57,849 nucleotides of DNA from an uncultured Lachnospiraceae bacterium (GCA_947567595.1 CANOMQ010000026.1:1-57849), one strand, 5' to 3'. Shown: positions 1 to 9,058, counted from the stretch's first letter. The notes: generated by a model not told the origin, from the letters alone. Translations and numbers: made by a program.

Positions 1-51
1 TCTATAGTGGAAAGTTATCCACATCGAAGAATAAAATCATTTAACAATTAC

Positions 52-1944
52 CTAATCTTCATATTTGTAAACCTTATGAGGCCCCATAATCTTTCTTTTT
101 GCATTTATTACATTTACAAATACCTCTTTAGGTAAAATCCTCTTTAAAAAATACTTAATTCTATAATCCCATCCATGGTAATTAATCTTCTTCCCACCTT
201 CAAAAAATTTAAGCAGGCTTTGATTTCCATAATGCATTGCATAATGCATCAAGGTTGTGTACTCTATTTTAGAATACTCATCATTCATGACAACCGAAGA
301 ATAGTATCCGGCAGATTGCGCCACATAGGCATATATCCGTTCTATTGCATGCGATATTGTACCATCAATTGGCAATGGCTCCTCTGGAAAGTCATCGTAT
401 TTCCATTCATATTCAAACAATTTTTTCACTGCATCAGAACGAAACCAAAAACAAGAACCGTGCGGGGCAATCGGCACCTTATATTTATCTATTGGCACCT
501 TTATGTCAAGCTTCTCTAATAATTTAACAGCATTAGAATAATTCCTTTCCCATGTTTCCATCAGCCCAAACACATAAGGTCCATGAAGAGGTCTGGGCGG
601 ACATGCAACCCCCAAGTGCTTATTATTCTCAAAAAGCTGAAGAATATTCTCCACATATTGTTTACTTCCAAGCACATTTTCATAACATATATACGCAAAT
701 CCCTCACCAACAGATCCCGGTTTTTCCTGTGTTACTTTCTTATCGTGTATAAAGCATATATACTCATACTTTTTTACCAGTTCTTTTCCTACCATCATTA
801 GCGCAGAAACATCTCTTCCTCTGTTTTCTACAAGTTTTACTTCTATTTTGTAGGGTAAATCAAAGCAAATATTTTCTATGTATTTCTTCTTTTCTTCTGT
901 CTGCGTAGTAATGTAGACATCTGCATATAAGGGCATATTGCAAATATATTTCTTTAGCTTTTCCAATTCTTCAGTATAATAGATATGTAATAAAAGAGCT
1001 GTTTTCCTTAAATTGTTATTTTTAAATTCTTTTGGCGCCTTTAATACAGATAATGGCAGTGTATAGTTCAACTGTAAGTTTTTCGCTATATCCGTGTGAT
1101 CCATAGTCCTAAGTATATTCTGCCAAATTAGTTCTGTGTCATATAGCCCGCTCTCCTTCAAAAACTTGTATAATTCATAAACAGATTGCCCGGTTGTCGT
1201 TTCCAGCAGTTGTCCATAGTCATGAAAAAAGGATCTGCGCTTAAATATAGGACATCTCTTTTTCTCTACCATATGCCTTGCACAATAAAACCCCGGATAA
1301 TCAGAAACGTCCTCCAAATCACTCACATCTACCGATACGTCCCATTTATATCCTAAATCAGCAAAATATTTTGTGAAATAGGATTCATGAAAGCATACAG
1401 AATCTCTGTAATTTCTAATCTCCCTAAAATTATCCCAATAATGTTGAAACTCTTTAGAACAAAGCAGCCTTTTCCTATACACCATAAAGTGCGACTGTAT
1501 ATGCTCTGGAAGATATCCATATGGATTTAGCCCATATGGATCATCATCAACTTTTGCATGCTTTGTAATTCCCCAAAAATCAACGTCTTTTCCGCTCATC
1601 TTGCCAAAAGTTTCCGCAAAGGGGTACACAGGTCCCATTATTGTATGATTGAGCATTACCAATTCATCCAATGCCTCTATTTTATCCCATCCAAAATATG
1701 ACAAACCTTCTTTATATGCCCATACATCCAACCCCTCGTTTGGTCGGACAATTATCTGTGAATGATATTTCTCAAGTTTCTTTTTTCCTTCATCACTTAA
1801 CTTTCCATTACAGACGATAACTAATTCATCAATATTCTGTATCAGGTCATCCAACAGACAAATAATATAGTCATCCACTATTCCGTCTTTATCAAAAAAG
1901 AAATATATGCAACCTCTCTTTTGTCCATCCTCAACTCTTAGCAT
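52..1944 (-). CDS. Rhamnan synthesis protein F (RgpF) family protein
   Basis: 630-aa protein of the RgpF family, which takes part in building rhamnose-rich cell-wall polysaccharides in Gram-positive bacteria. The protein has two similar halves. The N-terminal half carries the stretches LVMLNHTIMGPVYPF and DFWGITKH; the C-terminal half carries VENRGRDVSALMMVGKEL, ICFIHDKKV and GSCFWFRSDAV, all typical of the family. It has no signal peptide and is probably cytoplasmic or membrane-associated. The ATG at 1944 follows a GGGAGAATAGGA ribosome site, and a good sigma-A promoter lies just upstream. Two glycosyltransferases follow upstream on the same strand after an 0.9-kb gap, which suggests a surface-polysaccharide region. 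The exact linkage made is unknown. Confidence 0.85.
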   Translation of the reverse strand: MLRVEDGQKRGCIYFFFDKDGIVDDYIICLLDDLIQNIDELVIVCNGKLSDEGKKKLEKYHSQIIVRPNEGLDVWAYKEGLSYFGWDKIEALDELVMLNHTIMGPVYPFAETFGKMSGKDVDFWGITKHAKVDDDPYGLNPYGYLPEHIQSHFMVYRKRLLCSKEFQHYWDNFREIRNYRDSVCFHESYFTKYFADLGYKWDVSVDVSDLEDVSDYPGFYCARHMVEKKRCPIFKRRSFFHDYGQLLETTTGQSVYELYKFLKESGLYDTELIWQNILRTMDHTDIAKNLQLNYTLPLSVLKAPKEFKNNNLRKTALLLHIYYTEELEKLKKYICNMPLYADVYITTQTEEKKKYIENICFDLPYKIEVKLVENRGRDVSALMMVGKELVKKYEYICFIHDKKVTQEKPGSVGEGFAYICYENVLGSKQYVENILQLFENNKHLGVACPPRPLHGPYVFGLMETWERNYSNAVKLLEKLDIKVPIDKYKVPIAPHGSCFWFRSDAVKKLFEYEWKYDDFPEEPLPIDGTISHAIERIYAYVAQSAGYYSSVVMNDEYSKIEYTTLMHYAMHYGNQSLLKFFEGGKKINYHGWDYRIKYFLKRILPKEVFVNVINAKRKIMGPHKVYKYED

Positions 1945-1981
1945 TATATCCTATTCTCCCTCTTGGATTTAACACACAATT

Positions 1982-2010
1982 ATTATAATTCTATAAACTT
2001 TGATTGTAAA
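1982..2010 (-). promoter_or_regulatory. sigma-A promoter for the rgpF-like gene
   Basis: On the minus strand TTTACA (2005-2010) and TATAAT (1982-1987) are separated by exactly 17 bp. The -10 lies about 40 bp before the ATG at 1944, so the gene probably has a short leader and its own promoter. Confidence 0.7.
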
Positions 2011-2228
2011 CAAATTTCCGCATTTTGCATGATATGATATTGTAATGCAACAATTTCCTTAATGTCCAATTCTTTACAATCTCAATGCCAGCAAATCCAG
2101 TGCTACTAGTACATCAAATAATTAATAGCTGGTAATTAACCACTGCAAAATATATATGATTGATTATGTGCCATGCAAGTATAATTTACAGTTATTTATT
2201 TTATAATATACTAAAACTTTCCCTATTT

Positions 2229-2540
2229 GCAGTACTATAGAAACTACCTTTTGAAGCATTAAAATCACTGATTTTTGCCTTTTGGTTTTATTTCGCACGG
2301 AATTTTATATTGCAAATGTTCTGTTGAGCATCAGACCACAAATCTTTAACAAATTGTCCGTTAAACACCCAAAAATACAGTACTGCAAACAATGAACTGT
2401 ACTATATTATAAGTGATTTTATGGCTATACCAGAATACATTCGCAAATGGTTTAGACCTGTTAATACTGTTGTTGCGGATAATTTGCTATTCTGTTTTGC
2501 CTCTATAGTACGGTGGATTGGGAAACTTTTAATATACTAA
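2229..2540 (+). mobile_element. Possible degraded transposase or MITE remnant
   Basis: The 0.9-kb stretch 1945-2844 is AT-rich and has no full gene. Inside it a 39-codon frame (2421-2540) begins MAIPEYIRKWFRPVNTVVAD and then stops. From memory this start resembles transposases that begin IPEYI-x-RPxNT in Lachnospiraceae, but I could not run a search. The inverted motif GTACTATAGA occurs near 2230-2240 and again (reverse complement) near 2502-2512, which could be terminal repeats of a roughly 280-bp relic. Both signals are weak. The rest of the gap shows nothing I can name. Confidence 0.3.
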
Positions 2541-2844
2541 TAATTATACTGATGAACGTTAAGTTTTTCCAATTTCCGCACAGCCCATATCGCATAAGCG
2601 GTCAATACGTGCTGTGCAGAAAGGAAAATCTAATCGCTCGTGAGTATTACATATTTTCATCTATGTCCCCTAACCAAACAACTTTCAACAGCAATGCATT
2701 TCATATTATAAGCCATTTTTATAATCATTGTAAATACTTTTCTTGATTTTATATACTTTACCGGAAATGAATTTTTTATACAAATAATTTATATTATAAT
2801 GATAATTTTTCTGACACATTCATAAAAATAAAACAAATCCCTTT

Positions 2845-3648
2845 TCATAATTTCAAGCGCACAGCCGCATACAACCCTCTATGCAACAAATGACCCACAA
2901 TCAACCTGAAATACGCTCCATAAAGCCTGCACTCCTTAAAAAAACGCATCCGCGCTCTCTGCGCCTCCAAATCTGCCTCTGCTGCCTCTTTTGTATATGT
3001 CCTGCTGATGCTTTTGCTCCGTCTGCGGTAAAAATATAATTTTTGATTTGTAATTGCTATCGTATTAGAAAAGCTAACAAATAGATGGCTTGTATAAATA
3101 TCTTCATGCGTTTTTCCCTCCGGAAATATCTTATAATTTCCAATACATTCAAGTATTTCACGATTGTAAAGTTTATTCCATGCTACTGTTTCAATTGACT
3201 TACGCTTACCATGCCATTCTTTTAACATTTTTTCCGATGTGATTATATAGTCCTCTGTAACTGCTTCTGTCTCTAATTCATTTGGGTTACGGGTATAGGC
3301 GCAAATCGCAATCTGTGCATTATTTTTTGTGGCAAGTTTGTGAAGAGTTTCTATGTAGGTATGAGAAACCGTATCGTCCGCGTCAACAAAAGCGATATAT
3401 TTGCCACTCGAAACCTCATAACCCCTATTTCTCGCTGCTGATAATCCTTGATTTACTTGATGCACAACGCTAATGCGCCTATCCTTCAGCGCATATTCGT
3501 CGCACAATCCCGGACAGTTATCCGTAGAGCCATCGTCCACTAAAATAATTTCCAAATTCTGATACGTTTGTGATAAAATGGAGTCAACGCATTCGCACAA
3601 ATATTCGCCTACATTATAAACAGGCACTATAACGCTGATTAAATCCAT
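2845..3648 (-). CDS. Glycosyltransferase family 2 protein
   Basis: About 267-aa GT-A-fold transferase. It starts MDLISVIVPVYN and continues with VDSILSQTYQNLEIILVDDG and GKYIAFVDADD, the nucleotide-sugar-binding core of family 2, where the Asp triplet binds the metal. The frame is open further upstream, but the ATG at 3648 is preferred because GGGGGAGGT lies about ten bases before it and it overlaps the 3' end of the GT4 gene (3639-3648), showing translational coupling. It probably adds one sugar to a surface glycan on the cytoplasmic side. At 267 aa it is short for a family member but keeps the whole catalytic domain. Confidence 0.85.
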   Translation of the reverse strand: MDLISVIVPVYNVGEYLCECVDSILSQTYQNLEIILVDDGSTDNCPGLCDEYALKDRRISVVHQVNQGLSAARNRGYEVSSGKYIAFVDADDTVSHTYIETLHKLATKNNAQIAICAYTRNPNELETEAVTEDYIITSEKMLKEWHGKRKSIETVAWNKLYNREILECIGNYKIFPEGKTHEDIYTSHLFVSFSNTIAITNQKLYFYRRRSKSISRTYTKEAAEADLEAQRARMRFFKECRLYGAYFRLIVGHLLHRGLYAAVRLKL

Positions 3649-4778
3649 TGCTCCACAACCTCCCCCATCCGTTCCCAAGAAAACCGATAAGCCTCCGCCG
3701 CAATGTTCCCCGTAAATTCCGCTTCCTTATCCTCCGCAAAATACCGCACAACCGCCTCGGCGAGCGCCTTCTCGTCCTGCGGCGGGGCGACGTAGCCTGT
3801 CCTGCCGTCGCTCACCACGTCCGGCAGTCCTCCCACATTCGTAACGGTTACAGGCTTTCCAAAGCCGTATGCAATCTGGACAATCCCGCTCTGCGTGGCG
3901 CTCTCATAAGGAAGAACAACCATATCGCACGCGGCAAAATATTTTTCCACCTCGCGGTCGGGCATGTAGCCGTCATTTATTATCACGTCAGCCTCTAACC
4001 CCGGGCTTGACAGTGCCAAATGCTTTATCTGGCTGACATATCCTTCCTTATACTCCGCATTCCCAAACTCCCCGACAATCAGAAGCTTTACATTCCCCAA
4101 CTGCTCTTTTATCTTGGGCATGGCGGCAATCAAGTGCTTCAACCCCTTATACGGGCGCACAAAGCCGAAAAACAAAAGCACCTTCTCATCCATAGAAAGT
4201 CCAAGTCTCTCCCGCGCCTGTGCCTTCGTCATATGCTCAAAACAAAACGCATTATACGACGGGTGCGGTGTCACGCGGCAGTCGGGGTTGGGCATTATCT
4301 GTCTTAGCTCCGCTTCCTCCTCCTTGGCGTGCACGATAAAATGCTTTCCGTTTTTCAGGGTAAGCCTTGTTAATTTCTTGTCAAGCGGAAAGCGTTCGTG
4401 CGGGAAGACATTGTGGCACACAAAGGTCAGGTTCTGCTTTCCCATAAATTTGGCAAGCAGAAAATAACAGGGTGCAAAATAAGGGTGCCACCACTGTATG
4501 ATGACCATGTCCGGCTTTTTTTTCTTAATATAATTTGCGGTGCGAATGATATTGAACGGGTTTGCCGTATTAATCATGAAGTTCGTCTCATCTATCTTAA
4601 AGCTGTCATTTTTATAATCCCGCTGCTCTTTCTTAAACAGAATTTTGGGGTACTGCATTTTATAGGAAAGCATTTCCACATCATAATGCTTGGAAAGCTC
4701 CCGGTACATTAAGCCGGTGTAGTGCGAAATTCCGCCCCTGTACGGGTACACGGGACCGATTAGAATGATTTTTTTCAT
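3639..4778 (-). CDS. Glycosyltransferase family 4 protein
   Basis: 379-aa GT-B-fold retaining glycosyltransferase. The N-terminal domain begins MKKIILIGPVYPYRGGISHY, with the glycine-rich acceptor loop. The C-terminal donor domain has LLFFGFVRPYKGLKHLI, LLIVGEFG and the E-x7-E-like region VLPYESATQSGIVQIAYGFG, followed by VTNVGGLPDVV. These are hallmarks of family 4. Its ATG overlaps the stop of the upstream hydrolase gene (ATGA at 4775-4778) and its own end overlaps the GT2 start, so hydrolase, GT4 and GT2 form one coupled operon. It likely extends a cell-surface glycan or glycolipid. Confidence 0.88.
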   Translation of the reverse strand: MKKIILIGPVYPYRGGISHYTGLMYRELSKHYDVEMLSYKMQYPKILFKKEQRDYKNDSFKIDETNFMINTANPFNIIRTANYIKKKKPDMVIIQWWHPYFAPCYFLLAKFMGKQNLTFVCHNVFPHERFPLDKKLTRLTLKNGKHFIVHAKEEEAELRQIMPNPDCRVTPHPSYNAFCFEHMTKAQARERLGLSMDEKVLLFFGFVRPYKGLKHLIAAMPKIKEQLGNVKLLIVGEFGNAEYKEGYVSQIKHLALSSPGLEADVIINDGYMPDREVEKYFAACDMVVLPYESATQSGIVQIAYGFGKPVTVTNVGGLPDVVSDGRTGYVAPPQDEKALAEAVVRYFAEDKEAEFTGNIAAEAYRFSWERMGEVVEQWI

Positions 4779-5701
4779 AGGTGATTTTCCAGCCAGCGAA
4801 GTATGTCGCCATAAACCTGTTCCCTGTCAAGCTCGTTTAAAATCTCGTGGCGGTCGTCAGGATAGAGCTTCATGCTAACGTCGTTAATTCCTTTCTTTTT
4901 GTATTCGCAGCAGATTTCGTTCACTGCCTTGCCGTAATTGCCCACGGGGTCCATGCCGCCTGCCAAAAACAGGAGGGGCAGCTCGCGCGGGATATTTTCG
5001 ATGTTTTGGTCGTTCTGAATAAAGGTCAGCACCTCAAACAGCGTCCGGTATCCGTTCACGGTAAATTTATAATTGCAATATTTGTTTTCACGGTACAAAT
5101 CCACGATTTTTTCGTCTCTTGTAACCCAGTCGTTCTCCGAGCGCGGATTTTTGATGCGGTCTAAATAGTGGTGGAACGCGCTCCATTCCAGCAGCTTGGA
5201 GCGGTAACGGTCTCCCTTCGTGTACCTGATGAGCGCTGCCAGTGCGTTTCCGCAAATCAGGGTGAGGGCGCTCTGACTGCCTGTTCCAATGATGACTGCC
5301 CCTGTAAGCTCGTTTCCGTAGGTCATGATGTAGCGTCTTGCCATGAACGAGCCCATGCTGTGTCCCAGCAGAAAATAGGGTACCTCGCTGTAATGCTTTT
5401 TCGCATACCGTGTGACGCGGTGCAAGTCTGCCACCACTGTCGCACTCATGTTCTTTCGGCAGAAATAGCCAAAATCCTCGTCCCCTCCTGCGGTTTGCCC
5501 GTGCCCAAGGTGGTCATTTCCGATGACTGCAAAGCCGTTGTCATTCAGGTAACGGGCAAAGTCGTCGTATCGTTCTATCATTTCAATCATGCCGTGTGAG
5601 ATTTGCACCACGCCGCGCACCGGCTGCTCCGGCTTCCAAAATACCACGTGCAATTTATGCTTTCCGTCCTTTGACGGCAGTCTGCTTTCCGTTTTTCCCA
5701 T
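4775..5701 (-). CDS. Alpha/beta hydrolase, lysophospholipase / monoacylglycerol lipase type
   Basis: About 308-aa serine hydrolase of the Hydrolase_4 (PF12146) type. Seen are the oxyanion region VVQISHGMIEMIERYDDFA, the lid-proximal DHLGHGQT and the nucleophile elbow GHSMGS. LFLAGGMDPVG holds the likely acid Asp and YPDDRHEILNE the His. The frame is open to 5836, but the ATG at 5701 has an AGGAAAGG ribosome site and gives the usual family length. No signal peptide is seen, so it probably acts in the cytoplasm on lysophospholipids or monoacylglycerols. The tight overlap with a GT4 gene suggests glycolipid or membrane-lipid handling, which is inference. Confidence 0.82.
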   Translation of the reverse strand: MGKTESRLPSKDGKHKLHVVFWKPEQPVRGVVQISHGMIEMIERYDDFARYLNDNGFAVIGNDHLGHGQTAGGDEDFGYFCRKNMSATVVADLHRVTRYAKKHYSEVPYFLLGHSMGSFMARRYIMTYGNELTGAVIIGTGSQSALTLICGNALAALIRYTKGDRYRSKLLEWSAFHHYLDRIKNPRSENDWVTRDEKIVDLYRENKYCNYKFTVNGYRTLFEVLTFIQNDQNIENIPRELPLLFLAGGMDPVGNYGKAVNEICCEYKKKGINDVSMKLYPDDRHEILNELDREQVYGDILRWLENHL

Positions 5702-5816
5702 ATCCTGCTTTCCCTTTCCTTCTGCGTCCGTACGCTTGTACAAAACTTTTGTTCCATATGCTATTAAGTATTTCAATTTGCTTCCGATATTATTATTGTA
5801 AACCCCTACACCTTTA

Positions 5817-5850
5817 GAAAAAGGGAGCAGTCCCACCTACTCCCTTTTTC
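5817..5850 (-). terminator. Intrinsic terminator-like hairpin
   Basis: An 11-bp perfect stem (GAAAAAGGGAG / CTCCCTTTTTC) with a 12-nt loop lies between the 71-aa gene and the hydrolase gene. The U-rich arm serves as the tract, and the hairpin is nearly symmetrical, so it could act on either strand. Confidence 0.6.
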
Positions 5851-5973
5851 AAAGCTTTAATTCACACACTTGTTCTACTATTTAATTTTCATTTGATGCA
5901 GCCTTTTTGAGAATTTTCCCAAAAGCTTATGCGTCTTTGCGTAATTGCATTCCGTCGGTAGTACCAGCAGGTA

Positions 5974-6189
5974 TTACATTTTAGAAATCATTACAACGGA
6001 AAGATCATATTCCTCGAGAAATTCGTCAATGTCTCTCTCATCGCTAATGTCCATAGCTGCCTCAAACACTCCCGTTTCAGGATCAAGAAAGCCTCCTACC
6101 ATCTCTCCTGTAGTCTGGTTTTTTCTAATCATCGGTTTCTTGTTTGCTACGTTAATTCTTTTCGATACTTCTTTTTTTGCTACTAACAT
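5974..6189 (-). CDS. Hypothetical 71-aa protein
   Basis: Small basic-to-acidic protein with no signal peptide and no family I recognise. It begins MLVAKKEVSKRINVANKKP and contains RKNQTTGEMVGGFLDPETG and the acidic DISDERDIDEFLEEYD before a hydrophobic tail, LSVVMISKM. The frame is open to 6297, but the ATG at 6189 has a good ribosome site (AAAGGGG, ten bases away). It lies downstream of a long, strongly structured leader (6300-6530), which may control it. The function is unknown. Confidence 0.5.
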   Translation of the reverse strand: MLVAKKEVSKRINVANKKPMIRKNQTTGEMVGGFLDPETGVFEAAMDISDERDIDEFLEEYDLSVVMISKM

Positions 6190-6302
6190 TCTTGTTGATC
6201 CCCTTTCAACCCTTCTTCTGTTTGTCTCCTTATCGGTGATTTTATCTCTCTCCTGCTTCGAAGTCAGCACGGCCTGCGCTTGGCCTGCTGTGTACACGAG
6301 AA

Positions 6303-6530
6303 TAAAAAAACCTTCCCTTTTTCAAAGTGCGTATGTAAAATTAAAGCTTGCCGCGGCTGTTTGATCCTTCATCACCGCGTTTATATGACCAGCTCCGCCG
6401 CAGAGTCACCTTCTCCCTTGGTGGCAATACCTGCGAAGCTAAATCATCTGTGTAACCGGCAGTTTTATCCTGCCCTTCCCCCAAATAGCCCTGTCCAAAG
6501 GCACATATTTCAGACGCGCCGTGGACACTT
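6303..6530 (-). ncRNA. Structured noncoding RNA or riboswitch-like leader (unassigned)
   Basis: The gap 6190-6812 has no convincing gene. Read on the minus strand, 6530 to 6300 folds into a series of hairpins. They are GTCCACGGCGCGT pairing with ATGTGCCTTTGGAC (6493-6526), GGCAG/CTGCC, CACC/GGTG, CTC-loop-GAG and GCGG-GAT/ATC-CCGC. The region is GC-rich inside an AT-rich gap, and a run of seven U follows at about 6304-6310. I compared it by eye with cobalamin, c-di-AMP, c-di-GMP, SAM and TPP riboswitches, RNase P and tmRNA and could not match any of them. It may be a cis leader of the 71-aa gene or a free small RNA. Confidence 0.4.
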
Positions 6531-6812
6531 TATGTAAATACTATCATATGTGTTTTTATATTGCAATGGTTATTTGTCGAAAAAATAATTTTTTTAAAAC
6601 TTTTTATGTAAACCATATGCCTCACTATTATTCTACCACATTTTTTGATTTTGAAAAGCACATTTTTATTTTTTCCCCGTTTTTTTTATTTTTTATATAC
6701 AAATTTTGTTATTTTTGATATGATATTGGTGATAGTTTATCTATTGAAAATGCATTTGGCACTGAAAAACGGAAAAGGCAGCTTCCGCTGCAAACCATAT
6801 ATGGAGGTAAAT

Positions 6813-7865
6813 ATGTACAATTTGTCAACTCAGTCCCTTAAGCCGGGCATGATAACTTATGAGGATATCTACTCTCCCTCAAAAGAACTGATTTTGAAAG
6901 CCAACACACGTCTTACGCAGGACAACATACAGGCTTTGTGCGAGCTGAATTTTGATGAGGTAACGCTTGCCGAGCCGAATGAGGTTGATATGCCGCGCTA
7001 CAAGCATCTTCATCAGCACCCGCATTTCCAGAAATTTAACGCAATGTATACCTTATCCCTCACGACCTTTAATAAGCTCATTCGTACGCTTGACACGGGC
7101 ATTGACTTAAACACGTCAAAGCTGCTGTCACTGCGCGATGACATGATGCAGACTGTCATGAACGGCGAACAGCTTATCGATTATCTGTATAATATGATGC
7201 CCGATGAAAATGAGATTACATATAACCACTGCTTTAACTGTGGTCTGCTGTGTTACATTTTGGGCACATGGATCGGACTTGACGAGGAGGATTTGGACAA
7301 TCTTACCATTGCGGGCTTTTTGTTTGATGTGGGCAAAACCAAAATTTCCGACGAGCTTTTATGGAAGCCGGATAAGCTCACGCCGGAGGAGTTTTTGCAG
7401 ATGCAGCATCATATCCATCTAGGGTATGATTTATTGAAGAACAGGAGCTTCCCGCCCCATGTGGTCAGTGTCATGATTATGCACCATGAGCGGTGTGACG
7501 GCAGCGGTTATCCTGCCCGTATCAAGGAAGACCGCATTGACCCGTTTGCACTGATTGCCGCGATTGCGGATACCTATGAGGCAATGACGCACCCGCGTTC
7601 GCATCGTGTGGCGCTGACGCCGTTTCAGGCAATCCGCGTGTTTGAGGAACAGGGCTTTGAGGTCAAATATGGCAAAAACATCAAGCCGCTTCTGACGCGT
7701 ATCGCAAACATGTATTTGGGCAGACGCGTATGTGTGACGGGAAATGTGGAAGGACGCATCATTGAAATCCATGAAGACGCGCTCTCGCGCCCGACTGTAT
7801 TTGTGGGCAATGTCGAATTTGATTTGCGTACGAAGCCGAAGGCGGAAATTATCCGCATGATTTAA
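6813..7865 (+). CDS. HD-GYP domain protein with degenerate HD motif
   Basis: 350-aa protein of the HD-GYP family, whose members hydrolyse the second messenger c-di-GMP. A short N-terminal region (DUF3391-like position) is followed by the HD-GYP domain from about residue 135. Seen are NHC (H139), FLFDVGKTKI (170-179), HHER (224-227), GSGYP (231-234) and IADTYEAM with D253. The conserved His of the HD pair is Phe (F171-D172), so metal binding and catalysis are doubtful; it may bind the nucleotide as an effector. The ATG at 6813 has GGAGG six bases before it; the longer frame upstream has no ribosome site. It ends in a strong bidirectional terminator. Confidence 0.85.
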   Translation: MYNLSTQSLKPGMITYEDIYSPSKELILKANTRLTQDNIQALCELNFDEVTLAEPNEVDMPRYKHLHQHPHFQKFNAMYTLSLTTFNKLIRTLDTGIDLNTSKLLSLRDDMMQTVMNGEQLIDYLYNMMPDENEITYNHCFNCGLLCYILGTWIGLDEEDLDNLTIAGFLFDVGKTKISDELLWKPDKLTPEEFLQMQHHIHLGYDLLKNRSFPPHVVSVMIMHHERCDGSGYPARIKEDRIDPFALIAAIADTYEAMTHPRSHRVALTPFQAIRVFEEQGFEVKYGKNIKPLLTRIANMYLGRRVCVTGNVEGRIIEIHEDALSRPTVFVGNVEFDLRTKPKAEIIRMI

Positions 7866-7881
7866 AATTATTCTTTCAAGT

Positions 7882-7907
7882 AAAAAAACGCCGTCTGGCG
7901 TTTTTTT
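7882..7907. terminator. Bidirectional intrinsic terminator
   Basis: Perfect stem AAAAAAACGCC / GGCGTTTTTTT with a 4-nt loop between two convergent genes. The minus-strand lipoprotein stop codon (7906-7908) sits inside the T-tract. Confidence 0.9.
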
Positions 7908-8322
7908 ACTGCTTTTCTGCTTCAAAAATATCAGAAATATTTTTTTGGATTTCGTCTACGGAAAGTCCCTTGGCACTTTCCAAAAATTCCTCAACAGTCT
8001 GCTTTGCTGCCTTGAGCTGTTCCTCGTCAAGCTCGTAGCTGTCAATGTAGCTTTGAATAGACTCGTTGAGACGTTCCTGCTCCTTCGCGTCAATTCCCAA
8101 GGTCACCGCCAAATCATCGCTGTTGATAAATGCCTTTACTTCCTCTGCAAGCGCGCTCTTGATGTCGTCGCTTACCTGCTTTTTGGTCTTTGCAATGGTA
8201 TCGCTCACCGACTCGCTGATTTTATCGCCTACGTTGTCAATCGTCACATCACTCTGACAGCCTGTCAGCATTACAGCAAGCAGTGCCAGTGCCGCCATCA
8301 CCCTTATGCTTCCCTTATACAT
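7906..8322 (-). CDS. Small hypothetical lipoprotein
   Basis: 138-aa lipoprotein. A signal peptide MYKGSIRVMAALALLAVMLTGC ends in a lipobox with Cys22 as the lipidation site. The mature part is acidic and helical, with heptad-like stretches (ISESVSDTIAKTKKQVSDDI and EEQLKAAKQTVEEFLESA), suggesting an extracellular coiled-coil protein anchored to the membrane. I recognise no family. It lies 22 bp downstream of the 133-aa unknown gene and may be transcribed with it. Confidence 0.7.
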   Translation of the reverse strand: MYKGSIRVMAALALLAVMLTGCQSDVTIDNVGDKISESVSDTIAKTKKQVSDDIKSALAEEVKAFINSDDLAVTLGIDAKEQERLNESIQSYIDSYELDEEQLKAAKQTVEEFLESAKGLSVDEIQKNISDIFEAEKQ

Positions 8323-8344
8323 ATCGCCCTTCTACCCCTTAATA

Positions 8345-8746
8345 TTATTCTGTCTGTGCACCCTCCACTTCATCGACTACCGTTTTGTTGATAATCGGCT
8401 CCTTCTTTTTCTTGCGCGTCGTGACAGGCTTATCGGGCCATGCCATCGCTTTTACGCCCGGTGTTGTCGTCTTAATTCTTAAATAGCTTTTCCCATCTTC
8501 CACAAATCTTATAATGGAAATATTTTTCCATGCGTAAAATTCAAACGGGGCAAACTCGATTTTCAGCTCCTTGAGCATTCCCTTTGCCTCAAAATTTACC
8601 AGCTTTTCATCGACTCTTACGGGCATACAGTAGATATACTTGTTATCTGTCGTGTGAATGACCGTGGTCTCGAATACTGCGGATTTATTTTCTTTACTTA
8701 CCTTGATTGTCGCCATTGATGGTACGGGGATATCTTCTACGTTCAT
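8345..8746 (-). CDS. Hypothetical 133-aa protein
   Basis: Soluble protein beginning MNVEDIPVPSMATIKVSKEN. Its beta-rich pattern (AVFETTVIHTTDNKYIYCMP, LVNFEAKGM, LKIEFAPFEFYAWKNISIIRF) resembles an OB- or YcgR-N-like barrel. I see no PilZ motifs (RxxxR, DxSxxG), so c-di-GMP binding cannot be claimed. The C terminus is basic (TTRKKKKEP). The ATG follows GTGAGG at good spacing, and a strong promoter lies about 60 bp upstream. Confidence 0.6.
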   Translation of the reverse strand: MNVEDIPVPSMATIKVSKENKSAVFETTVIHTTDNKYIYCMPVRVDEKLVNFEAKGMLKELKIEFAPFEFYAWKNISIIRFVEDGKSYLRIKTTTPGVKAMAWPDKPVTTRKKKKEPIINKTVVDEVEGAQTE

Positions 8747-8799
8747 ATTTCCTCACATTCTGCCTATTAACGGCTGTTCACCTTTTTCTCAATATTCGT

Positions 8800-8828
8800 A
8801 TTATATGACGCAAAACGCCAATTTGCAA
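8800..8828 (-). promoter_or_regulatory. sigma-A promoter for the 133-aa gene and lipoprotein
   Basis: On the minus strand TTGCAA (8823-8828) and TATAAT (8800-8805) are 17 bp apart, about 55 bp upstream of the ATG at 8746. Confidence 0.75.
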
Positions 8829-9058
8829 TACCCTTTTACATATATAGTATAGTCCGTCTGCCGTTTTATTGTCAAGCATTTCGCAGTCCGCTTTTTTATC
8901 GCTTTTTTACCGCGTCGGCAATTGCTGCTGACAATTTTAAAAATTGGGTATTTATTTTTTTGCGGTTTTGTAGTACAATGGTTGCATGTGTCTATTATAT
9001 GACAAAAATAGATATGGCAAAAGGAAAAGAAACTATAAGAAGTAAGGTAGGTTTTGAT

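Noticed and set aside
2513-2746. 77-codon plus-strand frame in the gap between rgpF and the GT2 gene
   Set aside because: No ribosome site and no protein-like pattern.
6300-6540. Cobalamin, c-di-AMP (ydaO) or c-di-GMP riboswitch
   Set aside because: Key consensus stretches could not be found by eye; kept as an unassigned structured RNA.
8345-8746. PilZ c-di-GMP receptor next to the HD-GYP gene
   Set aside because: No RxxxR or DxSxxG motifs are present.
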